Made by a program: the position numbers and the translations under genes. A stretch of 64,000 bases of DNA from Seonamhaeicola sp. S2-3 (lineage in GTDB: Bacteria > Bacteroidota > Bacteroidia > Flavobacteriales > Flavobacteriaceae): assembly GCF_001971785.1 (NCBI RefSeq), contig NZ_CP019389.1, positions 1,499,001 through 1,563,000 on the forward strand, in the 5' to 3' direction. The notes below the pieces were generated by a model, which did not search any database, had not been told where the DNA came from, and saw only the letters and a program-made list of their open reading frames with translations. Shown here piece after piece: positions 53,629 through 63,424 of the stretch; the first letter of the stretch is position 1, and each line of letters opens with the position of its first letter.

Positions 53629-55785
53629 ATGGCAAAAATCACAATAAAACAACACGATATTACAGACTGTGGAGCAGCTTGTTTAGCCTCCATAGCAGCG
53701 TATTACAATTTACAAATACCTATAGCTAGAATTAGGCAATATGCAGGCACAGATAAAAAAGGAACCAATGTTTTAGGTTTATTAGAAGCAGCTCAAAAAT
53801 TAGGTTTTGAAGCCAAAGGTGTTAGAGGTGATTTTGAAAGCTTATTTAAAATACCAAAACCCGCCATTGCTCATATTATAGTAAAAGAACGCTTACATCA
53901 TTATGTGGTTATTTATGGGATTTCTAAAGCTCATATAACTATTATGGATCCTGGTACAGGTAAACTTCACAAAAAAACTCATGAAGACTTTAAAAAAGAA
54001 TGGACTGGGGTGTTAGTTTTGTTAATGCCACGAGAAAATTTTGTTACAGGTAATGAAAAAGTGTCCATTTATAAACGATTTTGGTTTTTGCTAAAACCTC
54101 ATAAGTTTGTTTTAATACAAGCTTTAATTGGAGCAGTAGTTTATACATTGCTTGGTTTTTCAACATCCATTTATATACAAAAATTAACCGATTTTGTATT
54201 GGTTGGTAGCAACACCAAATTATTAAACCTATTAGGAGTAATAATGATTTGTCTATTATTATTACAAATAATCATAGGTGTTTTTAAAGATATTTTCCTA
54301 ATAAAAACAGGGCAACAAATTGATGCGCGCTTAATTTTAGGCTATTACAAACATTTATTAAAGCTCCCCCAACAGTTTTTTGACACCATGCGGGTTGGTG
54401 AGATAATTTCCAGAATTAATGATGCTGTTAAAATACGTGCATTTATAAATGAGGTGTCTCTGAATTTAACGGTTAATATTTTAGTACTTGTTTTTTCATT
54501 TGGGCTCATGTTTTTCTACTATTGGAAACTAGCACTTATTATGTTATTGGTTATTCCTTTATATGGGCTCATCTATTTTATCACCAATAAACTCAATAAA
54601 AAAACAGAACGTACCATTATGGAACGTAGTGCTGATTTAGAAAGTCAGTTGGTAGAATCCTTAAATGCTGTAGGTACCATAAAACGATTTGGATTAGAAA
54701 GTTTTGCTAATATTAAAACAGAAATTAGGTTTATAAACTTATTGAAGGTTGGTTATAAATCAGCTTTAAATTCTGTATTCTCAGGTTCTAGTTCTAATTT
54801 TATTGCTCAATTATTTACAATTATTCTCTTATGGTGTGGTTCTTATTACGTTATTGAAAGAGAAATCACCGCAGGTGAGTTGATGTCTTTCTATGCCATT
54901 ATAGGCTATTTTACAGGACCAGTAGCTAGTTTAATAGGTTCAAACAAGCAAATACAAAATGCACTTATTGCAGCAGATAGACTTTTCGAAATTATGGATT
55001 TAGAACGTGAGGAATCTGAAAACAAAATAGAACTAACAAATGAAACTATTGGAGACATCAATTTTAAAAATGTTAGGTTTAGATATGGAACACGTGTAGA
55101 GGTTTTTAAAGATTTTAACCTAAGAATTCCTAAAGGAAAAATAACTGCTATTGTTGGCGAAAGTGGCTCTGGAAAATCAACATTGATGTCTTTACTTCAA
55201 AACATTTACCCAATACAAAATGGTCAAATCAATATTGGTGATTTAGATTTAAAATATATAGATACAGAAAGTTTAAGAGCGTTAGTGAGCGTAGTACCCC
55301 AAAAAATAGATCTTTTTGCAGGAAATGTTATTGAAAATATTGCTGTGGGAGACTTTGCTCCCAATATGGAGCGTATTATGCGTATCTGTGAATCTATTGG
55401 CATTTTAGAGTTTATAGAAACCTTACCCAATGGTTTTGCTACATATCTAGGAGAAAATGGCGCTTCTTTGTCTGGAGGACAAAAGCAACGTATTGCTATA
55501 GCTAGAGCATTATATAAAAATCCTGAAATATTGGTTTTAGATGAAGCAACTTCTTCTTTAGATAGTAAATCTGAAGACTATATCCAAAAAGCTATTAATA
55601 CCTTAAGAGAAAATGAGAAAACTATTATTGTTATAGCCCATAGGTTGAGTACTGTTGTAAATGCCGATAAAATTGTGGTATTAGGTAAAGGTGAGGTGTT
55701 AGAAGAGGGTCCACATCAAGAATTGTATGATAAAAAAGAATATTATTTCAACTTATGGCAGCAACAAATACCCGTTTTAAGTTAA
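53629..55785 (+). CDS. C39-peptidase ABC exporter for double-glycine peptides
   Basis: 718 residues in three parts. The peptidase C39 domain (1-140) has Gln8, the nucleophile Cys14 in HDITDCGAACL, His91 in LHHYVVIYG and Asp107 in IMDPGTG. Six membrane segments follow (about 155-450). The ATPase domain carries Walker A GESGSGKST near 510, LSGGQKQR near 613 and LVLDEATSSLD near 635. It should cut leaders after GG and export the cores, with the HlyD-type adaptor at 41206. All catalytic residues are present. Under operator I. Confidence 0.95.
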   Translation: MAKITIKQHDITDCGAACLASIAAYYNLQIPIARIRQYAGTDKKGTNVLGLLEAAQKLGFEAKGVRGDFESLFKIPKPAIAHIIVKERLHHYVVIYGISKAHITIMDPGTGKLHKKTHEDFKKEWTGVLVLLMPRENFVTGNEKVSIYKRFWFLLKPHKFVLIQALIGAVVYTLLGFSTSIYIQKLTDFVLVGSNTKLLNLLGVIMICLLLLQIIIGVFKDIFLIKTGQQIDARLILGYYKHLLKLPQQFFDTMRVGEIISRINDAVKIRAFINEVSLNLTVNILVLVFSFGLMFFYYWKLALIMLLVIPLYGLIYFITNKLNKKTERTIMERSADLESQLVESLNAVGTIKRFGLESFANIKTEIRFINLLKVGYKSALNSVFSGSSSNFIAQLFTIILLWCGSYYVIEREITAGELMSFYAIIGYFTGPVASLIGSNKQIQNALIAADRLFEIMDLEREESENKIELTNETIGDINFKNVRFRYGTRVEVFKDFNLRIPKGKITAIVGESGSGKSTLMSLLQNIYPIQNGQINIGDLDLKYIDTESLRALVSVVPQKIDLFAGNVIENIAVGDFAPNMERIMRICESIGILEFIETLPNGFATYLGENGASLSGGQKQRIAIARALYKNPEILVLDEATSSLDSKSEDYIQKAINTLRENEKTIIVIAHRLSTVVNADKIVVLGKGEVLEEGPHQELYDKKEYYFNLWQQQIPVLS

Positions 55786-55786
55786 A

Positions 55787-56722
55787 CTAATCTAGTTTTT
55801 TAACTAATAACCAAGCGTTTCTATTATGGGTGTTTTTAATAGCTCTTAATGCTTTTAAAGCCTCAAGCCTATCTTCATAGCTACCATATACAACTTCGTG
55901 CAAACCATATTTGTTAACACCAATTTTTCTAGCCTTAAAACCTTCTGCTTTTAGTTGCTTTATTTTTTTAATGCAATTTTCTTCAACTCTAAAAGCTCCT
56001 GCCACAATATGGTATTTACCTGTTTGTTTAGTAACTTTTAAATTAATAGCAGGCAATGGATTTAAACTAAAAGTAGCTTGTTGTATTTTGTTTTCTAATT
56101 CTTGAGCGGCTTCTTCTTGTGCTAATTGGTTATGCGTTTTAACATCATTTACATAATAATTAGAAACAGCAAAACCACCTAAAGTTAGAGCAATTAAAGC
56201 TACAGCAGCATATTTTAAATAAGATTTAGATTTACGTTTCTCTGTAGTAATTGCAATAGGAACAACTTTTTCAAGTGCTTCAACTTCTTTTTTGTAAACC
56301 TCTCTGTTAACAGATGGTGATACAAACTGAGACAACCCAAACGAATCTGTTAAATAATTAAGATGATATGTAGGTTCAAACAAAATTTTACCTTCATTAT
56401 TTAAAGCTATTTCACCTATATTTTTAAAGGTAAGCGTTTCACCTTGAGTTAAAAAAGACTTTAATATTTTAACACGTTTAGCTATTTTTTTATTAGCTTC
56501 TTCAAAAGGAATTTTTTCAATATCAGCAATATAATGTGCTAATAAGCCATCATTTTTTTGAATTTGCTCATTAAAAGATAAACTTTTACTGGGAGCAGAA
56601 AACGTGTTGGTAGAATCATCAATATAAGCCGATTTACGTTGCGTTAAAAAAGCTCCAAACTCTGGAATAGTAACACACTCGTATCGGTATAATAAGTCGC
56701 TAATGTAGGTTTCAAGTTGCAT
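55787..56722 (-). CDS. HU-CCDC81 and SPOR domain protein
   Basis: 311 residues: two CCDC81-type HU-like domains (about 1-55, YISDLLYRYECVTIPEFGAF, and 60-125), one membrane segment (about 168-190) and a C-terminal SPOR peptidoglycan-binding domain (about 235-308, YHIVAGAFRVEENCIKKIKQ). It would link a cytoplasmic head to septal peptidoglycan. Convergent with the exporter, one base apart. Confidence 0.85.
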   Translation of the reverse strand: MQLETYISDLLYRYECVTIPEFGAFLTQRKSAYIDDSTNTFSAPSKSLSFNEQIQKNDGLLAHYIADIEKIPFEEANKKIAKRVKILKSFLTQGETLTFKNIGEIALNNEGKILFEPTYHLNYLTDSFGLSQFVSPSVNREVYKKEVEALEKVVPIAITTEKRKSKSYLKYAAVALIALTLGGFAVSNYYVNDVKTHNQLAQEEAAQELENKIQQATFSLNPLPAINLKVTKQTGKYHIVAGAFRVEENCIKKIKQLKAEGFKARKIGVNKYGLHEVVYGSYEDRLEALKALRAIKNTHNRNAWLLVKKLD

Positions 56723-56727
56723 GAAAA

Positions 56728-56735
56728 CAAAGTTA
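56728..56735 (-). promoter_or_regulatory. -7 element of the SPOR protein gene
   Basis: TAACTTTG on the minus strand, ending six bases before the ATG; the transcript would start at or next to the start codon. Confidence 0.5.
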
Positions 56736-56868
56736 AAAAAATTAGTTTTACTTTAAAGCCTACTCAAAACTATTTATTAACAAACACAAGTATTTTACCA
56801 TTTATAGATTGGGGTTTACATTTTAATTAAAATTGCTTTTCTTGTAGCTAAAAATTTTATTTGTACAA

Positions 56869-57972
56869 ATGACTGAAAATGATTTGCTTTACACATTAGC
56901 GCTTCAACACATACCTAAAATAGGAGATATTACAGCTAAAAGGCTTATTTCTTTTTGCGGGTCGGCAGAAGCCGTTTTAAAAGAAAAAAAGCAAAATCTT
57001 ATTAAAATTGATGGCATTGGTTTATCAATATTAGAAGGAATTCATAGTTCTAATCACTTAAAGGCTGCTGAAAACGAAATTGAATTTATTAAAGCCAACA
57101 ATATAAGAGTTACCTATTTTAAAGATGAAAGCTACCCCGAACGGCTAAAACATTGTATTGATGGGCCTATTTTATTGTTTCAATCTGGAAATATTAATTT
57201 AAAAAATCATAGAATAATTAGTATTGTTGGCACTCGTAAAATTACCACTAATGGTATAGCCTTTTGCGAAAAACTAGTAGAACAATTAATACCCTATAAC
57301 CCAGTAATAGTTTCAGGGTTTGCTTACGGAACTGATATCACAGCGCATAAAGCAGCTATAAAAAATAACTTGCAAACTGTGGGCTGTTTAGCGCATGGGT
57401 TAAACCAAATTTACCCAAAATCTCATAAAAAATATATGGTTGATGTAGAACAAAACGGAGGCTTTTTCTCAGATTTTTGGAGTACAGATGTTTTTGATAG
57501 AAATAATTTTTTAAAGCGAAATAGAATTATAGCCGGATTAAGTGAAGCCACTATTGTTATTGAATCTGCCGAAAAAGGAGGAAGCTTAGTAACTGCCGAT
57601 ATTGCCAATTCTTACAACAGAGATGTTTTTGCCGTTCCTGGTAGGGTTACAGATACCCAAAGTATTGGGTGTAATAATTTAATTAAACAACAAAAGGCTT
57701 TGTTGCTTTCAAACCCTTTAGATGTTCCGTATATTTTAAATTGGCAGTTGGAAGACAAACCTAAACCTACCGTACAAAAACAATTATTTGTAGAGCTTGA
57801 TGCTACTGAAAAATTAATATATAATTACTTAAAAGAAAACAATAAACAACAACTAGATATTATTGCGTTAAATTGTAGCCTACCTATTTTTAAAGTATCA
57901 AGTACCTTATTGAATATGGAGTTAAAAGGGGTTGTTAGGCCTTTACCAGGGAAAATGTTTGAGGCACTTTAA
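56869..57972 (+). CDS. dprA: DNA-processing protein DprA
   Basis: 367 residues: N-terminal helical SAM/HhH-like region (IGDITAKRLISFCGSAEAVL), the central Rossmann-like DprA domain with ISIVGTRKITTNGIAFCEKL, VSGFAYGTDITAHKAAI and GGSLVTADIANSYNRDVFAV, and a C-terminal winged helix (from about 305). It loads RecA on incoming single-stranded DNA in transformation. Ends four bases inside the convergent trpS. Confidence 0.95.
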   Translation: MTENDLLYTLALQHIPKIGDITAKRLISFCGSAEAVLKEKKQNLIKIDGIGLSILEGIHSSNHLKAAENEIEFIKANNIRVTYFKDESYPERLKHCIDGPILLFQSGNINLKNHRIISIVGTRKITTNGIAFCEKLVEQLIPYNPVIVSGFAYGTDITAHKAAIKNNLQTVGCLAHGLNQIYPKSHKKYMVDVEQNGGFFSDFWSTDVFDRNNFLKRNRIIAGLSEATIVIESAEKGGSLVTADIANSYNRDVFAVPGRVTDTQSIGCNNLIKQQKALLLSNPLDVPYILNWQLEDKPKPTVQKQLFVELDATEKLIYNYLKENNKQQLDIIALNCSLPIFKVSSTLLNMELKGVVRPLPGKMFEAL

Positions 57973-58937
57973 TACCCAATTTTTGTTCTTACTCTATTTA
58001 AAACTTCATTAGCAACTATTTTGGCTTTTTCAGCACCAACAGAAAGCACCTTGTCTAGCTCATTAAGGTTATTCATGTAATAGTGATATGTTTCTCGTTG
58101 TTTGGCAAATTTTTCAACAATAAGCTCATACAAGGCTTGTTTAGCGTGCCCATAACCATAATTACCGTTTTCGTAATTAGCTTTCATAGCGGCTATTTGC
58201 TCATCTGATGCTAATAATTTATAAATAGCAAAACAATTACAAGTACTCCAGTCTTTAGGTTCTTCAAGCGGTGTGCTATCTGTTTGAATACTCATAATTT
58301 GCTTACGCAGCTTTTTATCATTTAAAAATATATTGATGGTGTTGTTTCTACTTTTACTCATTTTTTCACCATCAGTACCAGGAATAAGCATGATGTTTTC
58401 CTGTATTTTTCCTTCGGGTATTACAAAGGTTTCTCCCATTTTATTATGAAAACGAGAAGCAACATCACGAGTCATTTCAATATGCTGAAGTTGGTCTTTA
58501 CCAACGGGAATAATATCGGCATCATACAATAAAATATCTGCAGCCATAAGCATAGGGTAGGTAAATAAGCCAGAGTTAACATCGTCTAATCTATCGGCTT
58601 TGTCTTTAAAACCATGTGCAAGCGTTAAACGTTGGTACGGAAAAAAACAACTTAAATACCATGATAATTCGGTAACTTGAGGCACATCGCTTTGTCTGTA
58701 AAATACTGTTTTTTCTATATCTAAACCAAAAGCTAACCAGGTTGCAGCCACAGAATAGGTGTTATTACGCAATGTTTCTGCATCTTTAATTTGTGTAAGT
58801 GTATGCAAATTTGCAATAAATAAATACGAATCGTTTTCTGGCTTTTCAGCCATTTTTATTGCAGGTATAATTGCGCCTAAAATATTTCCTAAATGCGGTG
58901 TTCCTGTACTTTGTATACCAGTTAGTATTCTTGCCAT
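57969..58937 (-). CDS. trpS: Tryptophan--tRNA ligase
   Basis: 322 residues from the ATG at 58937 (MARILTGIQSTGTPHLGNIL); an in-frame ATG 51 bases upstream overlaps the promoter and is rejected. Class I synthetase motifs: TPHLGN (HIGH equivalent) at 13-18 and GEKMSKSRNN. The 322-residue length is typical of bacterial TrpS. Confidence 0.95.
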   Translation of the reverse strand: MARILTGIQSTGTPHLGNILGAIIPAIKMAEKPENDSYLFIANLHTLTQIKDAETLRNNTYSVAATWLAFGLDIEKTVFYRQSDVPQVTELSWYLSCFFPYQRLTLAHGFKDKADRLDDVNSGLFTYPMLMAADILLYDADIIPVGKDQLQHIEMTRDVASRFHNKMGETFVIPEGKIQENIMLIPGTDGEKMSKSRNNTINIFLNDKKLRKQIMSIQTDSTPLEEPKDWSTCNCFAIYKLLASDEQIAAMKANYENGNYGYGHAKQALYELIVEKFAKQRETYHYYMNNLNELDKVLSVGAEKAKIVANEVLNRVRTKIGY

Positions 58938-58957
58938 AATTAATTTTAATGTGCAGG

Positions 58958-58965
58958 CAAAGGTA
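58958..58965 (-). promoter_or_regulatory. trpS promoter -7 element
   Basis: TACCTTTG on the minus strand, 20 bases before the ATG at 58937. Confidence 0.65.
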
Positions 58966-59012
58966 ATTTTTTTAATAGAAATGCTCAATACAATTGTGTA
59001 TTTTTGACCAGA

Positions 59013-59750
59013 ATGATTGTTTTTAAATATATTTTCTGGACACTTTACCGCATTTGGTTTTACATTCTTGTGGCGGTACCTATTATAGTATTGTTTCCTT
59101 TGTTGTTGTTATCAATTTCAAAGGAATCATGGTATCCTTTCTTTTTTAAATTGGCGCGTTTTTGGGCTAAATTTATTTTAATAGGTATGGGGTTTAGATG
59201 TTCTTTTATAAAAGAGGAAGTTCCGGTAAAGGGAAAAAGCTACATGTTTATAGCAAATCATACGTCTATGGTAGATATTATGTTGATGTTAGCATCAGTT
59301 AAAAATCCTTTTGTATTTGTAGGTAAAAAGGAATTGGCAAAAATACCGTTGTTTGGGTTTTTCTATAAACGCACTTGTATTTTAGTAGATAGAAGTTCTG
59401 TTAAAAGTAGACAAGCAGTTTTTTTAAGGGCTCAAAGAAGGCTTAAGCAAGGTTTAAGTATTTGTATTTTTCCTGAAGGTGGCGTGCCAGAGGAACATAT
59501 TGTGCTAGATAACTTTAAGGATGGTGCTTTTAGGTTAGCTATAAATCACCAAATTCCAATAGTGCCTTTAACGTTTGCCGATAATAAAAAACGATTTTCT
59601 TATACATTTTTTAGTGGTGGCCCTGGTAGAATGCGGGTTAAAATTCATAAATTCTTATTAACTCATGGCTTAACAGTTGAAAATACTAAGTGCTTAAATG
59701 AAAAGGCTAGAATGTTAATATTGAATCAGTTAAAAACTTTTAATCAATAA
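59013..59750 (+). CDS. 1-acyl-glycerol-3-phosphate acyltransferase (PlsC family)
   Basis: 245 residues from the ATG at 59013; a TTG at 59004 would add three residues but overlaps a TATTTTTG box at 58999-59006. N-terminal membrane segments, the NHTSMVDIM (HX4D) catalytic motif at about 84-92, and FPEGGVPEE as the acceptor-binding block. It makes phosphatidic acid in phospholipid synthesis. Followed by a terminator. Confidence 0.88.
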   Translation: MIVFKYIFWTLYRIWFYILVAVPIIVLFPLLLLSISKESWYPFFFKLARFWAKFILIGMGFRCSFIKEEVPVKGKSYMFIANHTSMVDIMLMLASVKNPFVFVGKKELAKIPLFGFFYKRTCILVDRSSVKSRQAVFLRAQRRLKQGLSICIFPEGGVPEEHIVLDNFKDGAFRLAINHQIPIVPLTFADNKKRFSYTFFSGGPGRMRVKIHKFLLTHGLTVENTKCLNEKARMLILNQLKTFNQ

Positions 59751-59781
59751 AAAACTGCTCTGGGAAGGAGCAGTTTTTTTG
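59751..59781 (+). terminator. Terminator of the PlsC-family gene
   Basis: Stem AAAACTGCTC / GAGCAGTTTT, seven-base loop, then further T; begins right after the stop codon. Confidence 0.9.
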
Positions 59782-59834
59782 ATAATGGTTTCCGAGCTTA
59801 ATTGAAAACTCATTACCCAGATCTAACCAAAAAC

Positions 59835-61328
59835 CTAGAATTTTATAGCAAAACCGGTATATACGCCTATAAAATAGGGAGTAAAATTACCAGATGTATT
59901 ATTAAATGTATTGAATTGATATTTAAACATGGGTTCTAAATTCAAATCTATTTTTTTAGTAAATTTATAATTAAGTCCTAAACCAAAATTGGCACTATAG
60001 CTTACTTTATTTAAGTTATTGGCTTCACCTAAGAATACTCTAGAACCAGTTTCTGTTTCAGAATATATTTCGTTGTCATTTAAAAAGAATGAACTAAACC
60101 CACCAATAACATTAAGACCAAGTTTTTTATTAATTACAGCATATTGAATTTCTAAAGGTATTTCAATGTAACCAAATGCTTGGTTAATAGTTGTGTTGGT
60201 TGAGGTTAAAGATTGTGGTGCTTTATTTATAGTAGCTTCACTTACCAAAGAAACATTATTAGAGGCTGTGCTATTACTACTAGTACCTTCTTTAACGTTT
60301 CTTAAAGAACTTTGAACTACACCAGCTGTATTAACTATAACAACGTCATTAGTATTATATCCTAAGTTTAACTTATTAATACCAGTACGTATACTTACTT
60401 TATTATTTAATGCGTAACTAGCAGATATACCATAACTCATATTAACTTCGCCAGTTTTAGAGTTGTTATTAAATTGTGGATCTAAGGAAGAACCTTGCCC
60501 TAAGGTATTAAAATAAACAGGAGCTGCATTGGGTGTAACTGCCCACCGTGTAGGTTTTTTGGTTTCTTCTAAAAGTTCATTGTTTTCTTCTAAAGCTTCT
60601 TCAATAGTAAGAGGTGCTTTTTCTTCTTTATTCTCAGCAACAGTTTGGTTTTGCTTTTCTGTTACTTTGTTTTTTGTTTGGGCTATACTGTTGTTTTTTG
60701 TTGATTTATTTTGAAGAGTATCAGCGTCATCAATTTCTTCGTTAGGTTTAATACTTGCCAAAGCATTATTATTTATGTTGTTCTGCGTTTTATTCTGATT
60801 ATTGGTTTCTTTTGATTTTGCAATAGCTTTGTTATTCTGATTATTGGTGAAGTTGCTTTTTAATTTTTTATCAACACCATTATTGTTTTTTGTTTTTGTT
60901 TCTGAACTTTTGGCAATAGATGTTTTGTTTTCTGGAACAGAATTGTTTGAAGGAGCTGGGGCTTCATCTAATTTTTCAAGGGCTTCATTATTTTCTTTAG
61001 AATTAGAAATAGCAGAATTTTTCTTGTTTAACTCATTGGGTGTGTTTGAGTTTTTTAAGTCTAAGGAATGGGTGTTATTGTCTTCTTCAGTTACTACCTC
61101 AATAGGGTCTGTATTACTACTTTTATTAAAATAAAAACCGCCTATTGTCAGTGAAAGCAAAAGTAATGCTGCAACACCTGCATAGCGCCACCAAATAGGG
61201 ATAACTCGTTTTTTCTTTTTCTTGTTTAGGTTAGCTTCTATGTTTTTCCAAACAGCATCACTTGGAGTAGCTTCAAAATCTTTAAAACTTTCTTGAAATA
61301 ACCTATCAATATGTTTTTTATCACTCAT
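59835..61328 (-). CDS. Membrane-anchored protein with C-terminal beta-barrel domain
   Basis: 497 residues. A cytoplasmic head (DRLFQESFKDFEATPSDAVW, in the manner of anti-sigma factors), one membrane segment (about 46-66), a long Asn/Lys/Glu-rich low-complexity linker (about 70-260) and a C-terminal outer-membrane-barrel-like domain (from about 265, ending TPYFIGVYTGFAIKF). It abuts the ECF sigma gene and may regulate it while sensing the envelope. Confidence 0.75.
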   Translation of the reverse strand: MSDKKHIDRLFQESFKDFEATPSDAVWKNIEANLNKKKKKRVIPIWWRYAGVAALLLLSLTIGGFYFNKSSNTDPIEVVTEEDNNTHSLDLKNSNTPNELNKKNSAISNSKENNEALEKLDEAPAPSNNSVPENKTSIAKSSETKTKNNNGVDKKLKSNFTNNQNNKAIAKSKETNNQNKTQNNINNNALASIKPNEEIDDADTLQNKSTKNNSIAQTKNKVTEKQNQTVAENKEEKAPLTIEEALEENNELLEETKKPTRWAVTPNAAPVYFNTLGQGSSLDPQFNNNSKTGEVNMSYGISASYALNNKVSIRTGINKLNLGYNTNDVVIVNTAGVVQSSLRNVKEGTSSNSTASNNVSLVSEATINKAPQSLTSTNTTINQAFGYIEIPLEIQYAVINKKLGLNVIGGFSSFFLNDNEIYSETETGSRVFLGEANNLNKVSYSANFGLGLNYKFTKKIDLNLEPMFKYQFNTFNNTSGNFTPYFIGVYTGFAIKF

Positions 61329-61898
61329 TTATAATGATTGTAAACTTTGAGACAATTTGTAATCTTTTATATTTTGTTTCAAAATCTGTCTTGCACGCGC
61401 TAAGTTAGATTTTGAAGTGCCTACATTTATGTTTAGCATGTCTGCTATGTCTTTATGTGAATATCCATCAAGTACATAGAGGTTAAAAACCAACCGATAC
61501 CTATCTGGTAATTCTTGAATGATTTGTAAAAGAAAATCTAAAGAGAAGTTTTCATCATCATCAACTTCAATTGCTTCGTCTTCAATGTTGTTTTCATTTA
61601 CTATATCAAAAACTTTATCATTTCTGTACCTTTGTAAAACGGTGTTTACAGTAATGCGTTTTATCCAGCCTTCAAAAGAACCTTTATGTTTATATTGCCC
61701 TATTTTGTTAAAAATTGTAAGAAATGCATCTTGTAAATTATCTTCTGCTTCGGCATAATTGCGCGAATACTTTAAGCAAATGGAGAACAACTTACTTGAA
61801 AAAAGTTTGTATAATTCTCCTTGAGCTTTAGTATCATTAATTTTACAATTTTCTATGAGTTGGTTTAAACTCAAACTGAAACATTCATTAATTAACAC
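61329..61898 (-). CDS. ECF-type RNA polymerase sigma factor
   Basis: 189 residues with region 2 (LYKLFSSKLFSICLKYSRNY, AEDNLQDAFLTIF) and region 4 (DRYRLVFNLYVLDGYSHKDI then ADMLN with a helix-turn-helix). It lies directly upstream of the membrane protein at 59835, its likely partner. Confidence 0.9.
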   Translation of the reverse strand: MLINECFSLSLNQLIENCKINDTKAQGELYKLFSSKLFSICLKYSRNYAEAEDNLQDAFLTIFNKIGQYKHKGSFEGWIKRITVNTVLQRYRNDKVFDIVNENNIEDEAIEVDDDENFSLDFLLQIIQELPDRYRLVFNLYVLDGYSHKDIADMLNINVGTSKSNLARARQILKQNIKDYKLSQSLQSL

Positions 61899-61905
61899 TT
61901 AACTT

Positions 61906-62313
61906 TTATTCAACTACAGGAACCTCAATAGTTAAAAATTGACTTTCACCATTATTGTCTTCGCCTTGCCAAAACTTAAAAATATAGGGACCATTATTGG
62001 TTACAATAAAATTTAAGTCTACTTCAACAATTTTATTATCCAAAGCTTCACAATCATTACGTTCAAAAACATAATTTATGGGTGCAATAATTACTTCATT
62101 TGATTCTTCTAAATAATAAAAATCATAAAAAGCATAACATGTAGATGGTTTTAAATATGAAATTGTTAAATCATAAGCCTTTCCTGAAATAAATTCAGAT
62201 GGAATTGTCACACTCTCAACTGGGGAGATTTCAAAAAAGAAGCCATTATCATTAGTTGTGCTACATGATTTTAAAAAAAACAAAGCTAATAAAAGTGGAA
62301 TAATTCTTTTCAT
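61906..62313 (-). CDS. Hypothetical lipoprotein
   Basis: 135 residues from the ATG at 62313 (MKRIIPLLLALFFLKSC), with lipobox Cys17. The mature part is acidic and beta-rich with single cysteines near the centre. I do not recognise the family. It ends 8 bases before the ECF sigma gene and may share its transcript. Confidence 0.7.
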   Translation of the reverse strand: MKRIIPLLLALFFLKSCSTTNDNGFFFEISPVESVTIPSEFISGKAYDLTISYLKPSTCYAFYDFYYLEESNEVIIAPINYVFERNDCEALDNKIVEVDLNFIVTNNGPYIFKFWQGEDNNGESQFLTIEVPVVE

Positions 62314-62391
62314 AGCAAATGGTTTTAGGGTTAAATACATGTTTTAACCTATAGATGCTACTGAGGTAGAATGGTTGCGTACGAAAATAAA

Positions 62392-62416
62392 AAAATCCCG
62401 ATAATTTCGGGATTTT
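62392..62416 (-). terminator. recA terminator
   Basis: Stem around AAAATCCCGA / TCGGGATTTT; on the minus strand it is followed by a T-rich run, just after the recA stop. Confidence 0.85.
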
Positions 62417-62425
62417 ATATGGTTT

Positions 62426-63424
62426 TTATGAAGTTACAATATCTCTAACTTTGGTTTCAAGTTCTTCCATAAGTTCAGGATTATCTTTTATTAGGTTTTT
62501 AACGGCGTCTCTTCCTTGACCTAATTTAGTGTCTTGATAGCTAAACCATGAACCACTTTTTTTAATAATTTCATTATCTACAGCTATGTCTAAAATTTCA
62601 CCTACTTTAGAGACACCTTCGCCATACATAATGTCAAACTCGGCCATTTTAAAAGGTGGTGCTACTTTATTTTTCACCACTTTTACTCTTGTTTTATTTC
62701 CTGCAATACTACCATCAGTATTTTTTATTTGGGTAGAACGTCTAATGTCTAATCTTACCGATGCATAGAATTTTAAGGCGTTACCACCGGTTGTGGTTTC
62801 TGGGTTACCAAACATAACACCAATTTTCTCACGTAATTGGTTAATAAAAATAACAGTACAATTAGTTTTACTAATAGATGCTGTTAATTTACGTAATGCT
62901 TGAGACATTAAACGCGCATGAAGCCCCATTTTAGAGTCGCCCATTTCGCCTTCAATTTCACTTTTTGGTGTTAAAGCGGCAACCGAATCTACTACTACAA
63001 TATCAATAGCACCAGAACGAATTAAGTTATCTGCAATTTCTAAAGCTTGTTCGCCATTATCAGGTTGAGAGATAATAAGGTTATCAATATCAACACCTAG
63101 TTTTTCGGCATAAAATCTATCAAAAGCATGTTCTGCATCAATAAATGCGGCAATACCACCAGTTTTTTGAGCTTCAGCAATAGCGTGAAGTGTTAGTGTG
63201 GTTTTTCCCGATGATTCCGGACCATAAATTTCTATTACTCTACCGCGTGGATAACCACCAACACCTAAAGCAATGTCTAATCCTAAAGACCCTGATGAAA
63301 TAGCATCAACATCTTCTACTGCGGCATCACTCATTTTCATTACAGTGCCTTTACCGTAGGCTTTGTCTAATTTATCTAATGTAAGCTTTAATGCTTTTAA
63401 TTTTGCTTCTTTTTCGCTACTCAT
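62426..63424 (-). CDS. recA: Recombinase A
   Basis: 332 residues: [15 protein letters not shown] Walker A at about 69, [20 protein letters not shown] and [20 protein letters not shown] (loop L2). ATP-dependent strand exchange and SOS co-protease; also receives DNA from DprA, encoded nearby. Slightly shorter C-terminal acidic tail than in E. coli. Confidence 0.97.
   Translation of the reverse strand: MSSEKEAKLKALKLTLDKLDKAYGKGTVMKMSDAAVEDVDAISSGSLGLDIALGVGGYPRGRVIEIYGPESSGKTTLTLHAIAEAQKTGGIAAFIDAEHAFDRFYAEKLGVDIDNLIISQPDNGEQALEIADNLIRSGAIDIVVVDSVAALTPKSEIEGEMGDSKMGLHARLMSQALRKLTASISKTNCTVIFINQLREKIGVMFGNPETTTGGNALKFYASVRLDIRRSTQIKNTDGSIAGNKTRVKVVKNKVAPPFKMAEFDIMYGEGVSKVGEILDIAVDNEIIKKSGSWFSYQDTKLGQGRDAVKNLIKDNPELMEELETKVRDIVTS

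Noticed and set aside
41206-55785. A lanthipeptide or radical-SAM modified peptide system
   Set aside because: No LanM/LanB/LanC, radical SAM or YcaO-type enzyme is encoded in the region, and most cores lack cysteine.
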